The position numbers and the translations under genes are program-made. Shown here one piece after another: positions 34,833 to 46,052 of a stretch of 64,000 bases of DNA (within the stretch, counting starts at the first letter, position 1; each line of letters opens with the position of its first letter). The notes under the pieces were generated by a model that ran no database searches, was not told the origin of the DNA, and worked only from the letters and a program-made list of their open reading frames with translations. Source of the DNA: Limnoperna fortunei (taxonomy: Eukaryota > Mollusca > Bivalvia > Mytilida > Modiolidae); contig OX104117.1 of the NCBI GenBank assembly GCA_944474755.1, positions 55,002,964 to 55,066,963 on the forward strand, written 5' to 3'.

Positions 34833-36286
34833 TTACTGTTGTTGTGATGGCGGATTATTCATAGTTGGTGGCCATGTTGCTTGGAGCTGGGCGATATACA
34901 GTTGTTGTTTGGATTGTTCTAATATAAAGCGTTTACACGTGACGTCCAGCATCTCTCTTTCCACCTCCAATCTTTGCTGTTCAACTTTAAGCCTTTCTTT
35001 TTCTATATATGTTCTCTGCTTTTCCTGTAGAAGGCGCTGTTCCTCTATTTCTAATCTCTTTCTCTCAATTTCTACAAGTCTTTCTCCGCTGTTGTCAACA
35101 TTTTTGGTGCTGGAATTACAATGTCTTTTCGTAGGAGGTTGAATTTCAAGCTGCTCAACATCATTAATATTGCAAGTTGACTCTGGAAAAAATTTAAATA
35201 CATGTACGTCAATAGGATACAACATTTTCTCTCCGACCCTGACCTATCATCTAACTCCATGAATATCAGTAGCCATAAGGATGTTTGATATACTATTAGT
35301 TGTGAAGAAATTTCGTTAAAACCTATTGAGATGTTTACTCTATAGTATTCGCAAAACTCACAGTGAAGTTGAAAGTGATCCATTGTAAATACAATACATA
35401 AAGCTTAAAAACACATAGTATTTGAAATTTAGAAAGAAAAAGTATGGTATTCTAAAAGTTGTTTGGGGGGGAGGGGGTTTAAGAACTTAAACGCAAGTTC
35501 ACTCAGAACGCCTAGTTGTCCATATGTGTTGTGCGTGTGTGTTTTTATTATTATTAACATTTTATTTCCCTAATTACGTTCATTAAGGAAAAAGTTGACG
35601 CAGGCATATGCCACAAGCCCATTTCCGCCTTCTGTTCTTTTGTTATTGTTTGTTTGTTTGGTTGTTTTTTTATATTTTACAATTTTTTTTGGTTTTTTTG
35701 TTTTGTGGGCCTTTTTTTCTTTATTTCTGGTTTTTTGCGGGGGGGGGGTTCCCCTGTTGTGCAATGCATTGATAAGCCGCTTGAATTAAAGTTAAGAAAA
35801 GAAATCACTTATCATTTTCATCTGATGAGTCAGAGTCATGAGTTGTCTGTAAACGGTAAGTGGAAGTAAACGGTAAGTGGAGGAACTGGTCTGATGATAC
35901 TGGGGACATGTATCCAATCCACCGGATATCCCCTCAATGGGCGTCTCTCCGATGATGCTAACAACCTTGTCCTGGAAAGGGGTGAGTGCCTCTGGAGGAG
36001 GTCCACCGCCAGTTCTATTTGACTCCCTGCGAAATCGTGCCGCTTGCTTCTTTACGCTGCTAGTATATGTAGTCCACTTTTTTCGCACCTCTTCAACTGT
36101 CCTTTGGTGCTCACTTGGACTTGCTGCATTAATTTTAATACAAATGCTTTCCCATAATTTCTTCTTGGAAGCGTTACTGGTAACATTTGAAAGTTTGCTA
36201 AATAGCACAGGCTTATTCTTTTCAACTTCCTCTAATAAAATGTGCAGTTCCGTTTCAGTAAAATTTGGACTCCTTTTCTTACTCAT
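34833..36286 (-). CDS. Myb/SANT-like partner protein of the Harbinger element (spliced)
   Basis: The first exon starts at 36286 and codes a Myb/SANT-like three-helix domain, with residues ~8-80 including NFTETELHILLEEV and EEVRKKWTTY. A proline/glycine linker follows. The last exon begins at a good acceptor (TTTTTTCCAG on the minus strand, near 35186). It encodes a strongly charged coiled coil (EIERKRLEIEEQRLLQEKQR) ending at 34833. The donor is not settled. An acidic DSDSSDEND segment readable near 35805-35835 suggests a short exon or frame change there, next to a ~17-bp duplication. Length ~240-260 aa fits Harbinger ORF1 proteins. Confidence 0.75.
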
Positions 36287-36816
36287 TTTAATAAATTGTG
36301 TAACCTGTTAAATGTCAGTCTTATTTATTTACATATAGTAAGTTGCAGCACGAAATCAGCGAAATCAACCTTTGAACCAAAACAAAGAAGAGTTCTTGCA
36401 GTCAAACCGGTTTTTATCAATTATATAAATTATCTCTAAATTAAATCACATTAAAAGACATATACAAGTGACATTTTATGTTTTGATTTGTACCAATTTA
36501 TTTCAAATAATTATATATTTATATATTTATTGATATATACATGTTTATAAAACATGAATTTACTTTTATTACGTGCAGTCTACATCGAAATTTTGTCAAC
36601 ACATCAAATTTCTAAATTAATAACACAAATAAAAATTCCATATCTCTTGGGATAATACTTAAGACAGAGTTATGACATCTTTGCTAGGATGGTCTTAGGA
36701 TACCTTCGGTGTGAGGTCTGAGACACGTCCTAAGACTGTCCTAAGTCGGTCCTAATTTATGTCCTAAGACATGTCTTAAGACATGTCTTAGGATAGTTTC
36801 GAAGACATGGCCCCTG

Positions 36817-38245
36817 AATTAATTTTACCTGTAATTAAGACTACAGTAAAACATGTATAAATGAATCTTTGGTAAGTAATAAGCAAAGAATATAGAATAT
36901 TGTATATATTTAATTGAATTACAGTATAAAGGATCAGGCATGTCCATATAACAAATTAAACATTACAGTACAAAGTAACAGGCTTTTATCATATGTTCGA
37001 TCTCTTCTTATTATCTCTTAATGATATATAATTGTTTTCGGGTAAATTGAGCAAAAAGGTAAAAACCGTACTATACAATATAGTTCATGTTGTAAGTGAT
37101 AAAATGGCAAATTTAATATTAAACAAGAAAAGATATGGGTAAAAACCCATATCCAGAGATGTTCGATTTATATGTTATAGGTGTATCCCATTTGGTTTTA
37201 AGTTTTTTTTCAATTTGTTTTATTTAAAATTTCATCATATGCTGTAAAGGGATGCAAATATAAGACGATTGTGAAAGTCAAGAAATAATCATCTTGATTA
37301 TAATATCTCAACTTTGAGAAGAGTACTGTAATAAAAAAAGCAAAGTTTTCGAAGGACAAATATATGTTTACCAATAAAAATACATTGACCATAGTCAAGT
37401 GGTTCTGTGGGGGAAAATGTGAATGTAAGATCGGCAGTTATCGCGTCCTCGGAAAATCAAAGAAAACATACCGACAAGTTACAATTTTTATTGATTTAAT
37501 TTTACTGTAATTAAAATTGTTTCAAAAGATTTGCAATTAAATGTATTTCAAACGTCAAACTAGCATTCATGCGCATAAACATTGCTAAGAACTTTATAAA
37601 ATTTTCAGAATTTAAAATATAAAAAAACAATTGGAAGAAGAGTCTTATTTTACAAAACAATTGATGAGATTATTAACTTCTACAATTATTTTCAACAATA
37701 TAAACTGTTGATGACCTTTATTCGAACGTAACTGAATTTTTTTCTGTTGTATCTATTATATATATAACTTGCCTCGTTAAAATATCTTAACATCAAAATT
37801 TTTAAATCTTGAATTAAATAAAAATCTATATCTTTTGTGCTTTTTTATTATTGAGAAATTTCTTTTCCCTACTAATTTCTACCACATTTTTCACTGATTC
37901 CGACATCAATTTTTTTAAATAACATGCCCGTTTGAAAATCTAATTTTGTATATATAGTTTCTTCTCACACAGCCAATAATACAATTGGTACAGAGAAAGT
38001 AACAAATAAACAAACAAAACAACAGGCTATATACAATATATATCAAAATCATAATCTAATTTAGCCATTTTAGCGGCTTATTATGAGAGTCTGATTGGTC
38101 TTTCATTTTTACCTTTCATCAAAGTTCAGTGTCGGGTAATAAATAATCAATTAGCAAATAAACAAGCCACATCTAATATACAATTACATCACAGAAATAT
38201 CTCTGCCCCCTCCCTAAAACCACCACTACCACACACGAATCGTTC
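36817..38245. other. Gene-free DNA with one repeat fragment
   Basis: No gene is supported. 36975-37120 is a ~145-bp segment repeated in inverted orientation at about 38917-39050, the centre of the large fold-back to the right. Confidence 0.6.
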
Positions 38246-39581
38246 ACGAGAGTTTGGGATTTCGAAACCGTCAATAAACAAAACCCAGGGAAATTAAATT
38301 TAATGTTCAAGATGACCAATTTTCTGCGTAAAAGTTCCATTTTCTACCTTATAAATTATGAAATAATCCAGAAATAAGTTTTCTGGATGAGTGGTCACAA
38401 GCGCGTTAAACAAAATATAAACGTGCACTTTTATTGTCAAATTATCTAAGTAACTAATAAAAGAAACCGAAAAATTTACACTTTATCATGTTAAAATAAG
38501 ACTGCATAAAAAATTACGAAGCTTGACATATAAATCACGATTTAATCCAAGAAATACAATTAAAGCGATGAAATACATTACGTAATATAACATAACAAAA
38601 TTTTTAAATGCCCTTTTCTTATCAAATTAAATAACTAATTAATAAAAGAAACTCAAGTTTATACATGTTATTATGTCAAGAATAGAATGCATTAATAAAA
38701 ATACTAGGCTTACCCTATAGATAGTAAAATAATCCAAAAATAAAAATTGAGGCGGATCTGTTCATATTACCGAGATACTGGTAAAACGCGCATTAATATG
38801 CAATTATGTACATCTTTACTTGTTCTTATTAGATCAGGACAAAAGAAAAACGTATTTTGAAGCTTGAAGGATTTAACAAATACGAAAAACTGTAATTGAA
38901 ATGTTTTCTTTACTATTAAATTTACCATTTTATCACTTACAACATGAACTATATTGTAGAGTATGGTTTTTACCTGTTTGCTCAATTTACCCGAAAACAA
39001 TTATATATCATTAAGAGATAATAAGAAGAGATCGAACATATGATAAAATATTTCAATTACAGTTTTTCGTATTTGTTAAATCTTTCAAGCTTCAAAATAC
39101 GTTTTTTTTGTCCTGATCTAATAAGAAGAAGTAAAGATGTACATAATTGCATATTAATGCGCGCTTTACCAGTATGAATAGATCCGCTTCAATTTTTATT
39201 TTTGGATTATTTTACTATCTATATATAGGTAAGCCTAGTATTTTTATTAATGCATTCTATTCTTGACATAATAAAATGTATATACTTGAGTTTCTTTTAT
39301 TAATTAGTTATTTAATTTGATAAGAAAAAGGCATTTAAAAATGTTGTTATGTTATATTACGTAATGTATTTCATCGCTTCAATTGTATTTTTTGCATGGA
39401 TTATTTTGTCAAACTTCGTAATTTTTTATTGTGACCACTCGTCCAGAAAACTTATTTCTGGATTATTTCATAATTTATAAGGTAGAAAATGGAACTTTTA
39501 CGCAGAAAATTAGTCATCTTGAACATTAAATTTAATTTCCCTGGGTTTTGTTTATTGACGGTTTCGAAATCCCAAACTCTG
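38246..39581. repeat. 1.3-kb inverted repeat (fold-back element)
   Basis: Left arm ~38246-38903 pairs with right arm ~39046-39581. For example GAGTTTGGGATTTCGAAACC at the left edge is matched at the right edge. The left arm has about 115 extra bases near 38405-38515. The ~140-bp centre is homologous in inverted orientation to 36975-37120. No coding sequence is present. It could be a fold-back transposon or two nested copies of one family in opposite orientation. Confidence 0.8.
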
Positions 39582-40054
39582 TGTCATCCTGATACATGTA
39601 AGGCTTGTACTGTCATAAACTTGTGCTCTTTGTACAGGATGTTTATTCAACTTCTTATTCCGTAAAACTTGTATTTTGACTACCTTTATATGGCTGATTT
39701 TGCAATTAACTTTGATCAGGAACCTATTAGTTATACTAGTCCCAGCTTTGATAAATTTATTTTATTTTATTTTATTTGCCTCCTATTGGAGAGTAGGTAA
39801 CATCGTCAAATTATAATACAATACATTCCATTATATAATATATGCAAAATCAGGCAGAGAGAACTGAAGGTGTTCTCTTATATTAATGTCAGCAATTAAC
39901 GAACATTTTACATTTTACTTAAAAAAGTTATTAATATTTATCCAGTTTATTATTATTATAATAATTATTATTATTTGTTTTAACCATACTTGGACCTGAT
40001 TTATTCACACGCCAAGTAATTTTCTACAAGAGTTGTATATGAGATTAACACAGT
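39582..40054. other. Gene-free spacer
   Basis: Contains another copy of the short dispersed motif GGAACCTATTAGTTATACTAG (about 39719-39745), a (TTTTA)n-like run and a (TTA/ATT)n stretch. No gene. Confidence 0.6.
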
Positions 40055-40604
40055 TTAGGCTAAATGTTTCTGGTCTTCTGCTTCTAGTGGAAACTCAGTT
40101 TCATATGACAACACACAGCACATAAAGTCATATTCTGACATGTTTCCCAAAAAGGTACTAAAATCAATCGGATTTAAGTCAATAGTCCTGGACCAAAAGA
40201 CGTCACGAATGTCATCTGTAATCGCACGAAAGGACGGCATGGAAACACCGATCAGAAAATAGTTTCCCACATCTATCACAAAGTTTATGTGAATGAGTTG
40301 TTGCAGTTCGAACAAGACAACAGATCGATATCACATAATGAGCTTGCCTATGAAGACTAGGACTATGTATAGCTATATTCCAGGCTGCGTGTGGTTTACA
40401 TGAAGGGTGAATTTGTCTAAACAGTGAAAAGTCCGGATCACAGTTCTTTCGATGATGCCAATCAGCAGATTCTACTTTATGTATAGCAGATTTCACGATA
40501 TTTTTCCATAGTTTTTTCGTAGGAAATATGCCTTCGATTTCTGAGAAATCATTAGACCATAAAAATGCCACACAACCCTGTCTGAACGCAGATGTATCCG
40601 CCAT
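40055..40604 (-). pseudogene. Fragment of a non-LTR retrotransposon C-terminal region
   Basis: Two overlapping minus frames (40604-40212 and 40315-40055). The first ends in a zinc-ribbon-like CDRCGKLFSDRCFHAVLSC, the type found C-terminal to LINE reverse transcriptases. The second continues with a helical tail. No RT motifs are present, so this is a 3' relic with one frameshift near 40240. Clade not assignable. Confidence 0.55.
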
Positions 40605-40619
40605 AATAAAATTGTAAAA

Positions 40620-41883
40620 TGAGCGAATTTTAATGGGAAGTATGAAGATAGCAATTAAAGTGTTAAAATGTGAACATTAAAAACATAAATGTGTCTTCTA
40701 TTTGGATATATGTGTAAAACATAGTTTATACCAGCTGTAGTTTTACAATTCACGTCAAAAGTGGTCATTCGGCATAATTGACTATTTCTATTGAAACAAT
40801 GCAAAAGGCCTTTTTCCAAACAAAATGGGAAGCATTTTGCAAGTAATTTAAACTGATAAAATTTATATCATTCAAAAGATAAGAGACTATAGAACCAGAA
40901 ACAATTTGCAAAACATCTATACAAGATGTCGTCAATTCTTTTAAGGTATAGGACCACCAAATACTGGGAACCAGTCCAGAGGTTGTACGTAAAAGTATTA
41001 CTATACAACAGACAGGTTCACTCTTGCCTCATATAGAATTTGAACCGCACATGATACCAGAATAAATTTGGTATTTTTGGAAAGATGAATATTCTAGGAA
41101 ACTTGAGGATAAAGTTTTATTGGTTTTAAATGCACATAAAAATGTTGAGAGTCAATTAGGGACAAGCACTATTTTTGGACTGAAATAGAAAGTGAAAATA
41201 GATTTTTAGACCACGTGGACTTCAGGTTGAGCGTTCGTTCTTATATGCAATGAAACATATTGTAAAATTTTGACAGAATGTTCATCCAGTGCATTTTTAT
41301 AAGGGACAGAATTGTCACTTAATTTGAAACAAAGGTAAATTTTCTAGGATAAGTCAAAATTATCAATTTTTAATATAGCCGAAGAGTAAAAAAAACAATG
41401 GTGGTCCTACACCTGAATTAATGGTCCCTGTGTTTTTATATGAGTGGAAAATCCAATAAGGCATACCAATACATCACACAAGTTACGTGATGTCGCACCA
41501 GTTCAATATGGATTTTTTAAATTTTCTGTCGTTTACTTCAACCAGGAACCTATAAATCAACTAGTCCCAGGTTCAACAGCAAACATATGACAATTGATGA
41601 ATGGATATAACGTTTGGTTAACGTCCATAGAACACTATTTTAGATATATATCAGGAAGAGAAAACATTTTATAACAATAATCAACGTGACTGGAAAAAAT
41701 GGACTAGCAGGAATACAATTTCGACTGCCACTGAAAAAGTTTAAAGTATTTAGTAGGACAGATAACTTCGCCTTTTGTAGAGACTACAATGAGTTTCCTT
41801 TATCAGTCAGTGAATAGCTGCCAGTTAAACTTGCACAAAAAAGCTTCTAACTTCCCAACTAATTTTTTAAAATCTACTTAAGG
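40620..41883. other. Gene-free DNA
   Basis: Nothing coding recognised. A third copy of the dispersed motif (CCAGGAACCTATAAATCAA, then CTAGTCCCAG) lies at about 41541-41571. Confidence 0.6.
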
Positions 41884-42024
41884 ATTAACTACAAAAAATA
41901 TTTTCTCCATCGAGGGATAACAAAATTTCCATTTTGTACATTGTATAATCCGCGGATTATATTTTAAATGTGCACAACGAAATTTTGTTACCCCTCGATG
42001 GAGAAGATATTTTTTGTAGTTAAT
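41884..42024. repeat. Short palindromic element
   Basis: ATTAACTACAAAAAATATTT and a following CTCCATCGAGGG are repeated in reverse complement at 41990-42024. The centre is TAATCCGCGGATTA. About 140 bp in all, consistent with a small MITE. It lies 270 bp left of the Polinton. Confidence 0.75.
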
Positions 42025-42302
42025 ACTTATAAATAAATTCAAACAGGAGAATAAACTCAACAATTTTTTTTTTAAACTGGACATTTTTGAAAAAAGAGAT
42101 CAATACAAAAACTGTTAGTTTCCCGTGGAGTAATATATGACGTCAAATGGCTCGTGTCTTCATGACGATCAAATTTGTTTTCTATCCCCTGATAGAAAAA
42201 TATTTTCCAACCAATCAAACGTCAGTATTCTCGCATAATGTTTTACTGATACTGATACTGAATTTTATTCTCGTAAACTACATACATCGTTACAGAGATG
42301 TG

Positions 42303-42480
42303 ACTACAGATAGGGTAGTAAACCCCCTCATAGAAATATAATCATACAGGGAAAACCCCCTCACCGGAAATTAAAATAACCCCTCATAAGGACTATAAAT
42401 AAAATGGGGGGGACTGACTCATAGATACTATAAATAAAAATGGGGGGGGGTCCCTCATAAAGACTGTGAATATAATGCGG
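42303..42480. repeat. Polinton left terminal inverted repeat
   Basis: The first ~110 bp match the right end in inverted orientation with scattered differences. They are followed by short repeats of CATAAGGACTATAAATAAAATGGGG type, which also occur in several copies inside the right end. Confidence 0.9.
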
Positions 42481-42622
42481 GTATAATAAACAAAAATATA
42501 AGACATTAACAATTTGTTATATTTATTATGTTTTCAGATGATGAGCAAACCCACGCCTGTGTAGCTCTTTTAATAGAAATAGTTTGAGATAATCCAACAA
42601 AACGAAATTGCAAAAAAGAAAT

Positions 42623-43798
42623 ATGGCAGATATAGCAGATATAGCTAAGAAACAAAAAGAGAAATATCTTAATGAAATATGGACCAATCCACATCATCCT
42701 GGAGCATTTGCTGGTCCTGATAAATTGTATCAAATAGTGAAGAAAGAAGGAAAGTACAATATAGGCCATGGATTTATAAAACAGTTTTTGTCAAAAAAAG
42801 AAGCTTACGGTTTACACAAATCAAGGAGAAAAAACTTTAAAAGAAATAGAGTAATAGTCGAAGGTATCGATTCAATGTGGGATGGAGATCTCGCATCCAT
42901 GGAAAACGTTTCCCAATACAACGACGGTGTTAAATTCTTATTAGTATTAATTGATATTTTTTCTAGATTCCTAATAGTGAGTCCTTTAACAAATAAAAAA
43001 AGTGAAACGGTTGCGAAAGCTTTCGAAAAAATTTTTCATAATGTTGAAAGAAAACCAAGAACCATTAGATTTGACAATGGAGGGGAATTTAAATCTGCAA
43101 CGAAAAGATATCTAAATGACCAAGGAATACACGTATTTTATACAAATAACGCCCAAACAAAAAGCAACTATTCTGAAAGAGTCATACAGAATTTGAAGAG
43201 CAAGATTTATGCCTACTTTACAGAGCAGGAAACATACAGATACATCAACGTTTTGCAGGATTTAGTTAATAGTTATAATCACACGCCGCATGAATCATTG
43301 GGTAATATCGCACCGGCTTCAGTCACAAAAAAAAACCAAGATGAAATTCGTTACATTCAATATTTAGTCAAGGAAAAAAAAATGAAGAAGAAGATTAATC
43401 GAAAGGTACCGTTGAAAATAAAGAAAACAAAGAAACCTGTATCTGTATTTAAATTTAAGGTTGGAGATTTTGTTAGAATTTCACATTTGAAAAAGGCCTT
43501 TGAAAAGGGATATCAAGAAAAATGGACTATGGAATATTTTAAGGTATCGAAAAGATTTAATAGAGACAACCAAGATATATATCAACTAGAGGATCTTTTT
43601 GGGGAACAAGTTAAAGGGACATTTTACAGATATGAATTACAGAAAATATTAACATCAGAAGATGACACGTACAAGGTAGAAAAGGTGCTAAAACGAAGAA
43701 ATCTTAAAGGAAAACAACCAGAAGTATTAGTAAAATGGATGGGGTGGCCAGAAAAATTTAATTCATGGGTGCCTGAAAATTCGGTGAAACAAATATAA
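42623..43798 (+). CDS. Polinton integrase with C-terminal chromodomain
   Basis: 391 aa from the first ATG at 42623; a frame extends five codons further but starts at TTG. It is a retroviral-type DDE integrase core with catalytic candidates D89 (SMWDGDL), D151 (IRFDNGGEF) and E185 (NYSERVIQN). A lysine-rich linker follows, then a chromodomain at ~345-391 (VLVKWMGWPEKFNSWVPE), which may direct insertion to marked chromatin. The N-terminal zinc motif is not obvious. It is the leftmost gene and points into the element. A stop-free 39-bp gap leads to the penton candidate. Confidence 0.95.
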   Translation: MADIADIAKKQKEKYLNEIWTNPHHPGAFAGPDKLYQIVKKEGKYNIGHGFIKQFLSKKEAYGLHKSRRKNFKRNRVIVEGIDSMWDGDLASMENVSQYNDGVKFLLVLIDIFSRFLIVSPLTNKKSETVAKAFEKIFHNVERKPRTIRFDNGGEFKSATKRYLNDQGIHVFYTNNAQTKSNYSERVIQNLKSKIYAYFTEQETYRYINVLQDLVNSYNHTPHESLGNIAPASVTKKNQDEIRYIQYLVKEKKMKKKINRKVPLKIKKTKKPVSVFKFKVGDFVRISHLKKAFEKGYQEKWTMEYFKVSKRFNRDNQDIYQLEDLFGEQVKGTFYRYELQKILTSEDDTYKVEKVLKRRNLKGKQPEVLVKWMGWPEKFNSWVPENSVKQI

Positions 43799-43837
43799 TA
43801 ATGAACGCATCGATTAATTTGTTCATTTTTATTCAAG

Positions 43838-44266
43838 ATGAGTTTCAGAATGGTGTTGTCTTCGGATGACGGAAATATTTTTTATCCTGACAATTCTCCT
43901 TACGACTTTAGGATTAAATTTAACAAGCAAATACAATTCGACGGATATTGGGTAGTAGCTGTTACTGAATTCACTACAACTAATTGGGATGATAAAGAAA
44001 GAAAGAATGATTTATTAGTGTGTTCAGATATATGTCAGGATACTTTTGTAGGATTTGAGGAAATACCTTTGTTAAGGAGAGTGTATATTAGTAATAAGAA
44101 AAAAGATAACATAGTATATAATAACCCCTATTATATACCAATCAAAATAGGAAATATACAGCAAATGCACGTATATATAAAAGATAGACAAGGACGACCT
44201 GCGACATTTTTAAAAGATCGAGTGTCGATAACACTTCACTTTAAGAAATTTCCTTTCGTTTTATAA
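43838..44266 (+). CDS. Putative minor capsid (penton-like, single jelly-roll) protein
   Basis: 142 aa, rich in beta-strand-like segments. The N-terminal pattern NSPYDFRIKFNKQIQFDGYWVVAVTE resembles, from memory, the penton-type minor capsid proteins of Polintons and adintoviruses. Position just before the basic protein and the major capsid gene supports this. In the capsid it would fill the five-fold vertices. The stop codon overlaps the next start (TAATG). Structure prediction would be needed for certainty. Confidence 0.65.
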   Translation: MSFRMVLSSDDGNIFYPDNSPYDFRIKFNKQIQFDGYWVVAVTEFTTTNWDDKERKNDLLVCSDICQDTFVGFEEIPLLRRVYISNKKKDNIVYNNPYYIPIKIGNIQQMHVYIKDRQGRPATFLKDRVSITLHFKKFPFVL

Positions 44267-44745
44267 TGAATAGTATGACATATGTCAGTGACCCTAATAT
44301 ATGGGAAGCATTTTACAAGAATATGGCTAATAGGAAGTTTAATCCTTATCAATACAAGAAAAAGAGCAAATTAAGTCAAATAGGACGTGGTCTCAATGGA
44401 CGCTATCGAGGATCCTATATCATACCTGTAAATCCACATGCAGTAAAAGAAATAGGTGAACTACGTACAGATTTAGTTACACCTGTGGCTGCTGCAGAAG
44501 AAAGGGCTATTTTGGAATATAAGGAAGAAAAGGAAAATAACGAGCCTCATGTAAAGTTAACAAAACGTATAAAAAAGAAAAAAGCGAGGACAAACGTCAT
44601 TAGGAAACGGTCAGGCACGCGGTCAACGTCGAAAAAGAAAGGGTTGAAAAAGAAAGGAAAAAAACGGTCTAAAAAGAGACCTCTAAATCCAGATTATTAC
44701 GATAACGTTTGGAATCAACAACCTAATAAGAAAAAGAAAAAGTAA
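44266..44745 (+). CDS. Basic, lysine-rich putative core/minor virion protein
   Basis: 159 aa. The N-terminal 80 residues have aromatic and glycine-rich segments (NPYQYKKKSKLSQIGRGL). The C-terminal half is almost all lysine, arginine and serine (TKRIKKKKARTNV, KKKGLKKKGKKRSKKR). This composition suits a DNA-condensing core protein or nuclear-targeted minor virion protein, analogous to adenovirus core proteins; homology is not shown. It overlaps both neighbours by one base (TAATG at 44264-44268 and 44743-44747). Confidence 0.7.
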   Translation: MNSMTYVSDPNIWEAFYKNMANRKFNPYQYKKKSKLSQIGRGLNGRYRGSYIIPVNPHAVKEIGELRTDLVTPVAAAEERAILEYKEEKENNEPHVKLTKRIKKKKARTNVIRKRSGTRSTSKKKGLKKKGKKRSKKRPLNPDYYDNVWNQQPNKKKKK

Positions 44746-46052
44746 TGGCTTTTTTAAATGAAGACAATAAACAAATTGGACAACCGATGGAACTGTCGAT
44801 ATTTGCTTCACCACCGAATCAAGTGGCTGTAAATAGAATGATTTATACTGAAGAGCGTCCGATATCTTCCATCATAAACGAATCAACGCCTATTGAAATA
44901 ATAATCTCAGGTACCGGGAACGATTATATTGACTTACGAAAAAGTCGTTTGTATGTAAAATTGCAAATTGTGAAGAATGATGGATCAGATTTGGGGGCGC
45001 AAGAGAAGGTCGGTGTAATTAATTTACCTTTGCAGGCCATGTTTTCACAGGTTGATGTATATATGAACAATAAATTGGTTTCTGTCAACGCAAATAATTT
45101 CCCATGGAAGGCATATTTAAAGGTTGTGTTGTCTTCTGGCAGTGACGAACAAAATTCGCAGCTGCAAAGTCAATTGTTCATGAAAGACGATGATCCGATG
45201 GAATCGGTGACTCTCAATTCTGGGTTCGTCAATAGATATGAATTTACAAAAGAATCTAGGACGTTCGAATTAGAAGGAAGTCTGATGGAAGACGTTTTAA
45301 ATCTCGATAAATATCTCATCAATGGTGTAGATATTTACATGAAGCTTTTTAGATCCAGTACATCATTCCTATTGATGTCTGGAGAAACCAGTCCTAGTTA
45401 TAAAGTAAAATTACTAGATATATCATTTAAAACTGCAAGAGTCAAACTCGACCCAGGAGTAATTTTGAATCATAGTCAACAGATCAAAGAAACACCAGCA
45501 ACTTACATCATAAACAGAAGTAACGTTACTCAGAACATTATACCCAAGGGAGTCAGTGAATTTTATTGGGATTCAATGTTTCCCAAAGCTCTTCCATCGA
45601 AAGTCGTATTTGGATTAATATCACAGAAAGCAGCAAACGGGGATTACACGGCAAATCCTTTTAATTTTCAACATTTCAATCTATCAGAAGTGAGTTTGAA
45701 AGTAAATGGCATAGATATTTATGGATCCCCATTAAAATTAGATTTTGGAACGTCGAGAAGTTATTCAGAAGCATATGTCAGGCTTTTTGAAATATGTGAA
45801 AAATGGAATAAAGATGCGGGACTGACGATTACAAGAAATGATTTTGGCAAAGGTTTTACTTTTCTTGCATTTTCACTGAACCCTTCTGATTTTGATGAAG
45901 AATTTATAAATCTCGTAAGACATGGTTATGCAAGGTTGGAAATGAGATTTAGTCAAGCAACGCCAGAGGTTATAAATTGTCTGTGTTATTATCAATCACA
46001 AGCCATTTTGACGTGTAACGAAGCAAGAGACATCAAAATATTGGAACCATGA
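44745..46052 (+). CDS. Putative Polinton major capsid protein (double jelly-roll)
   Basis: 435 aa. It resembles the large family annotated in invertebrates as F54H12.2-like, which has been assigned as the Polinton major capsid protein with a double jelly-roll fold. Visible support: YIDLRKSRLYVKLQIV near residue 70, LPLQAMFSQVDVYMN near 105, and alternating beta-type segments throughout with no membrane helix. It would form trimeric hexons. It is followed by the maturation protease with a 4-base ATGA overlap. The frame is intact. Confidence 0.85.
   Translation: MAFLNEDNKQIGQPMELSIFASPPNQVAVNRMIYTEERPISSIINESTPIEIIISGTGNDYIDLRKSRLYVKLQIVKNDGSDLGAQEKVGVINLPLQAMFSQVDVYMNNKLVSVNANNFPWKAYLKVVLSSGSDEQNSQLQSQLFMKDDDPMESVTLNSGFVNRYEFTKESRTFELEGSLMEDVLNLDKYLINGVDIYMKLFRSSTSFLLMSGETSPSYKVKLLDISFKTARVKLDPGVILNHSQQIKETPATYIINRSNVTQNIIPKGVSEFYWDSMFPKALPSKVVFGLISQKAANGDYTANPFNFQHFNLSEVSLKVNGIDIYGSPLKLDFGTSRSYSEAYVRLFEICEKWNKDAGLTITRNDFGKGFTFLAFSLNPSDFDEEFINLVRHGYARLEMRFSQATPEVINCLCYYQSQAILTCNEARDIKILEP

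Larger units (their letters stand above)
33396..36816 (+). mobile_element. Complete PIF/Harbinger DNA transposon
   Basis: The element (33399-36813, 3.4 kb) starts GGGCCATGTTTTCGAA and ends with the near-complement TTCGAAGACATGGCCC. It is flanked by the 3-bp duplication CTG (33396-33398 and 36814-36816), one of the CWG/TWA trinucleotides known for PIF/Harbinger. It contains the two genes typical of the superfamily, a DDE transposase and a Myb/SANT-like protein, on opposite strands. Both ends carry many GTCCTAAGAC-type words. Confidence 0.93.

Noticed and set aside
43624..43836. Antisense ORF over the integrase chromodomain
   Set aside because: Shadow frame of a clear gene.
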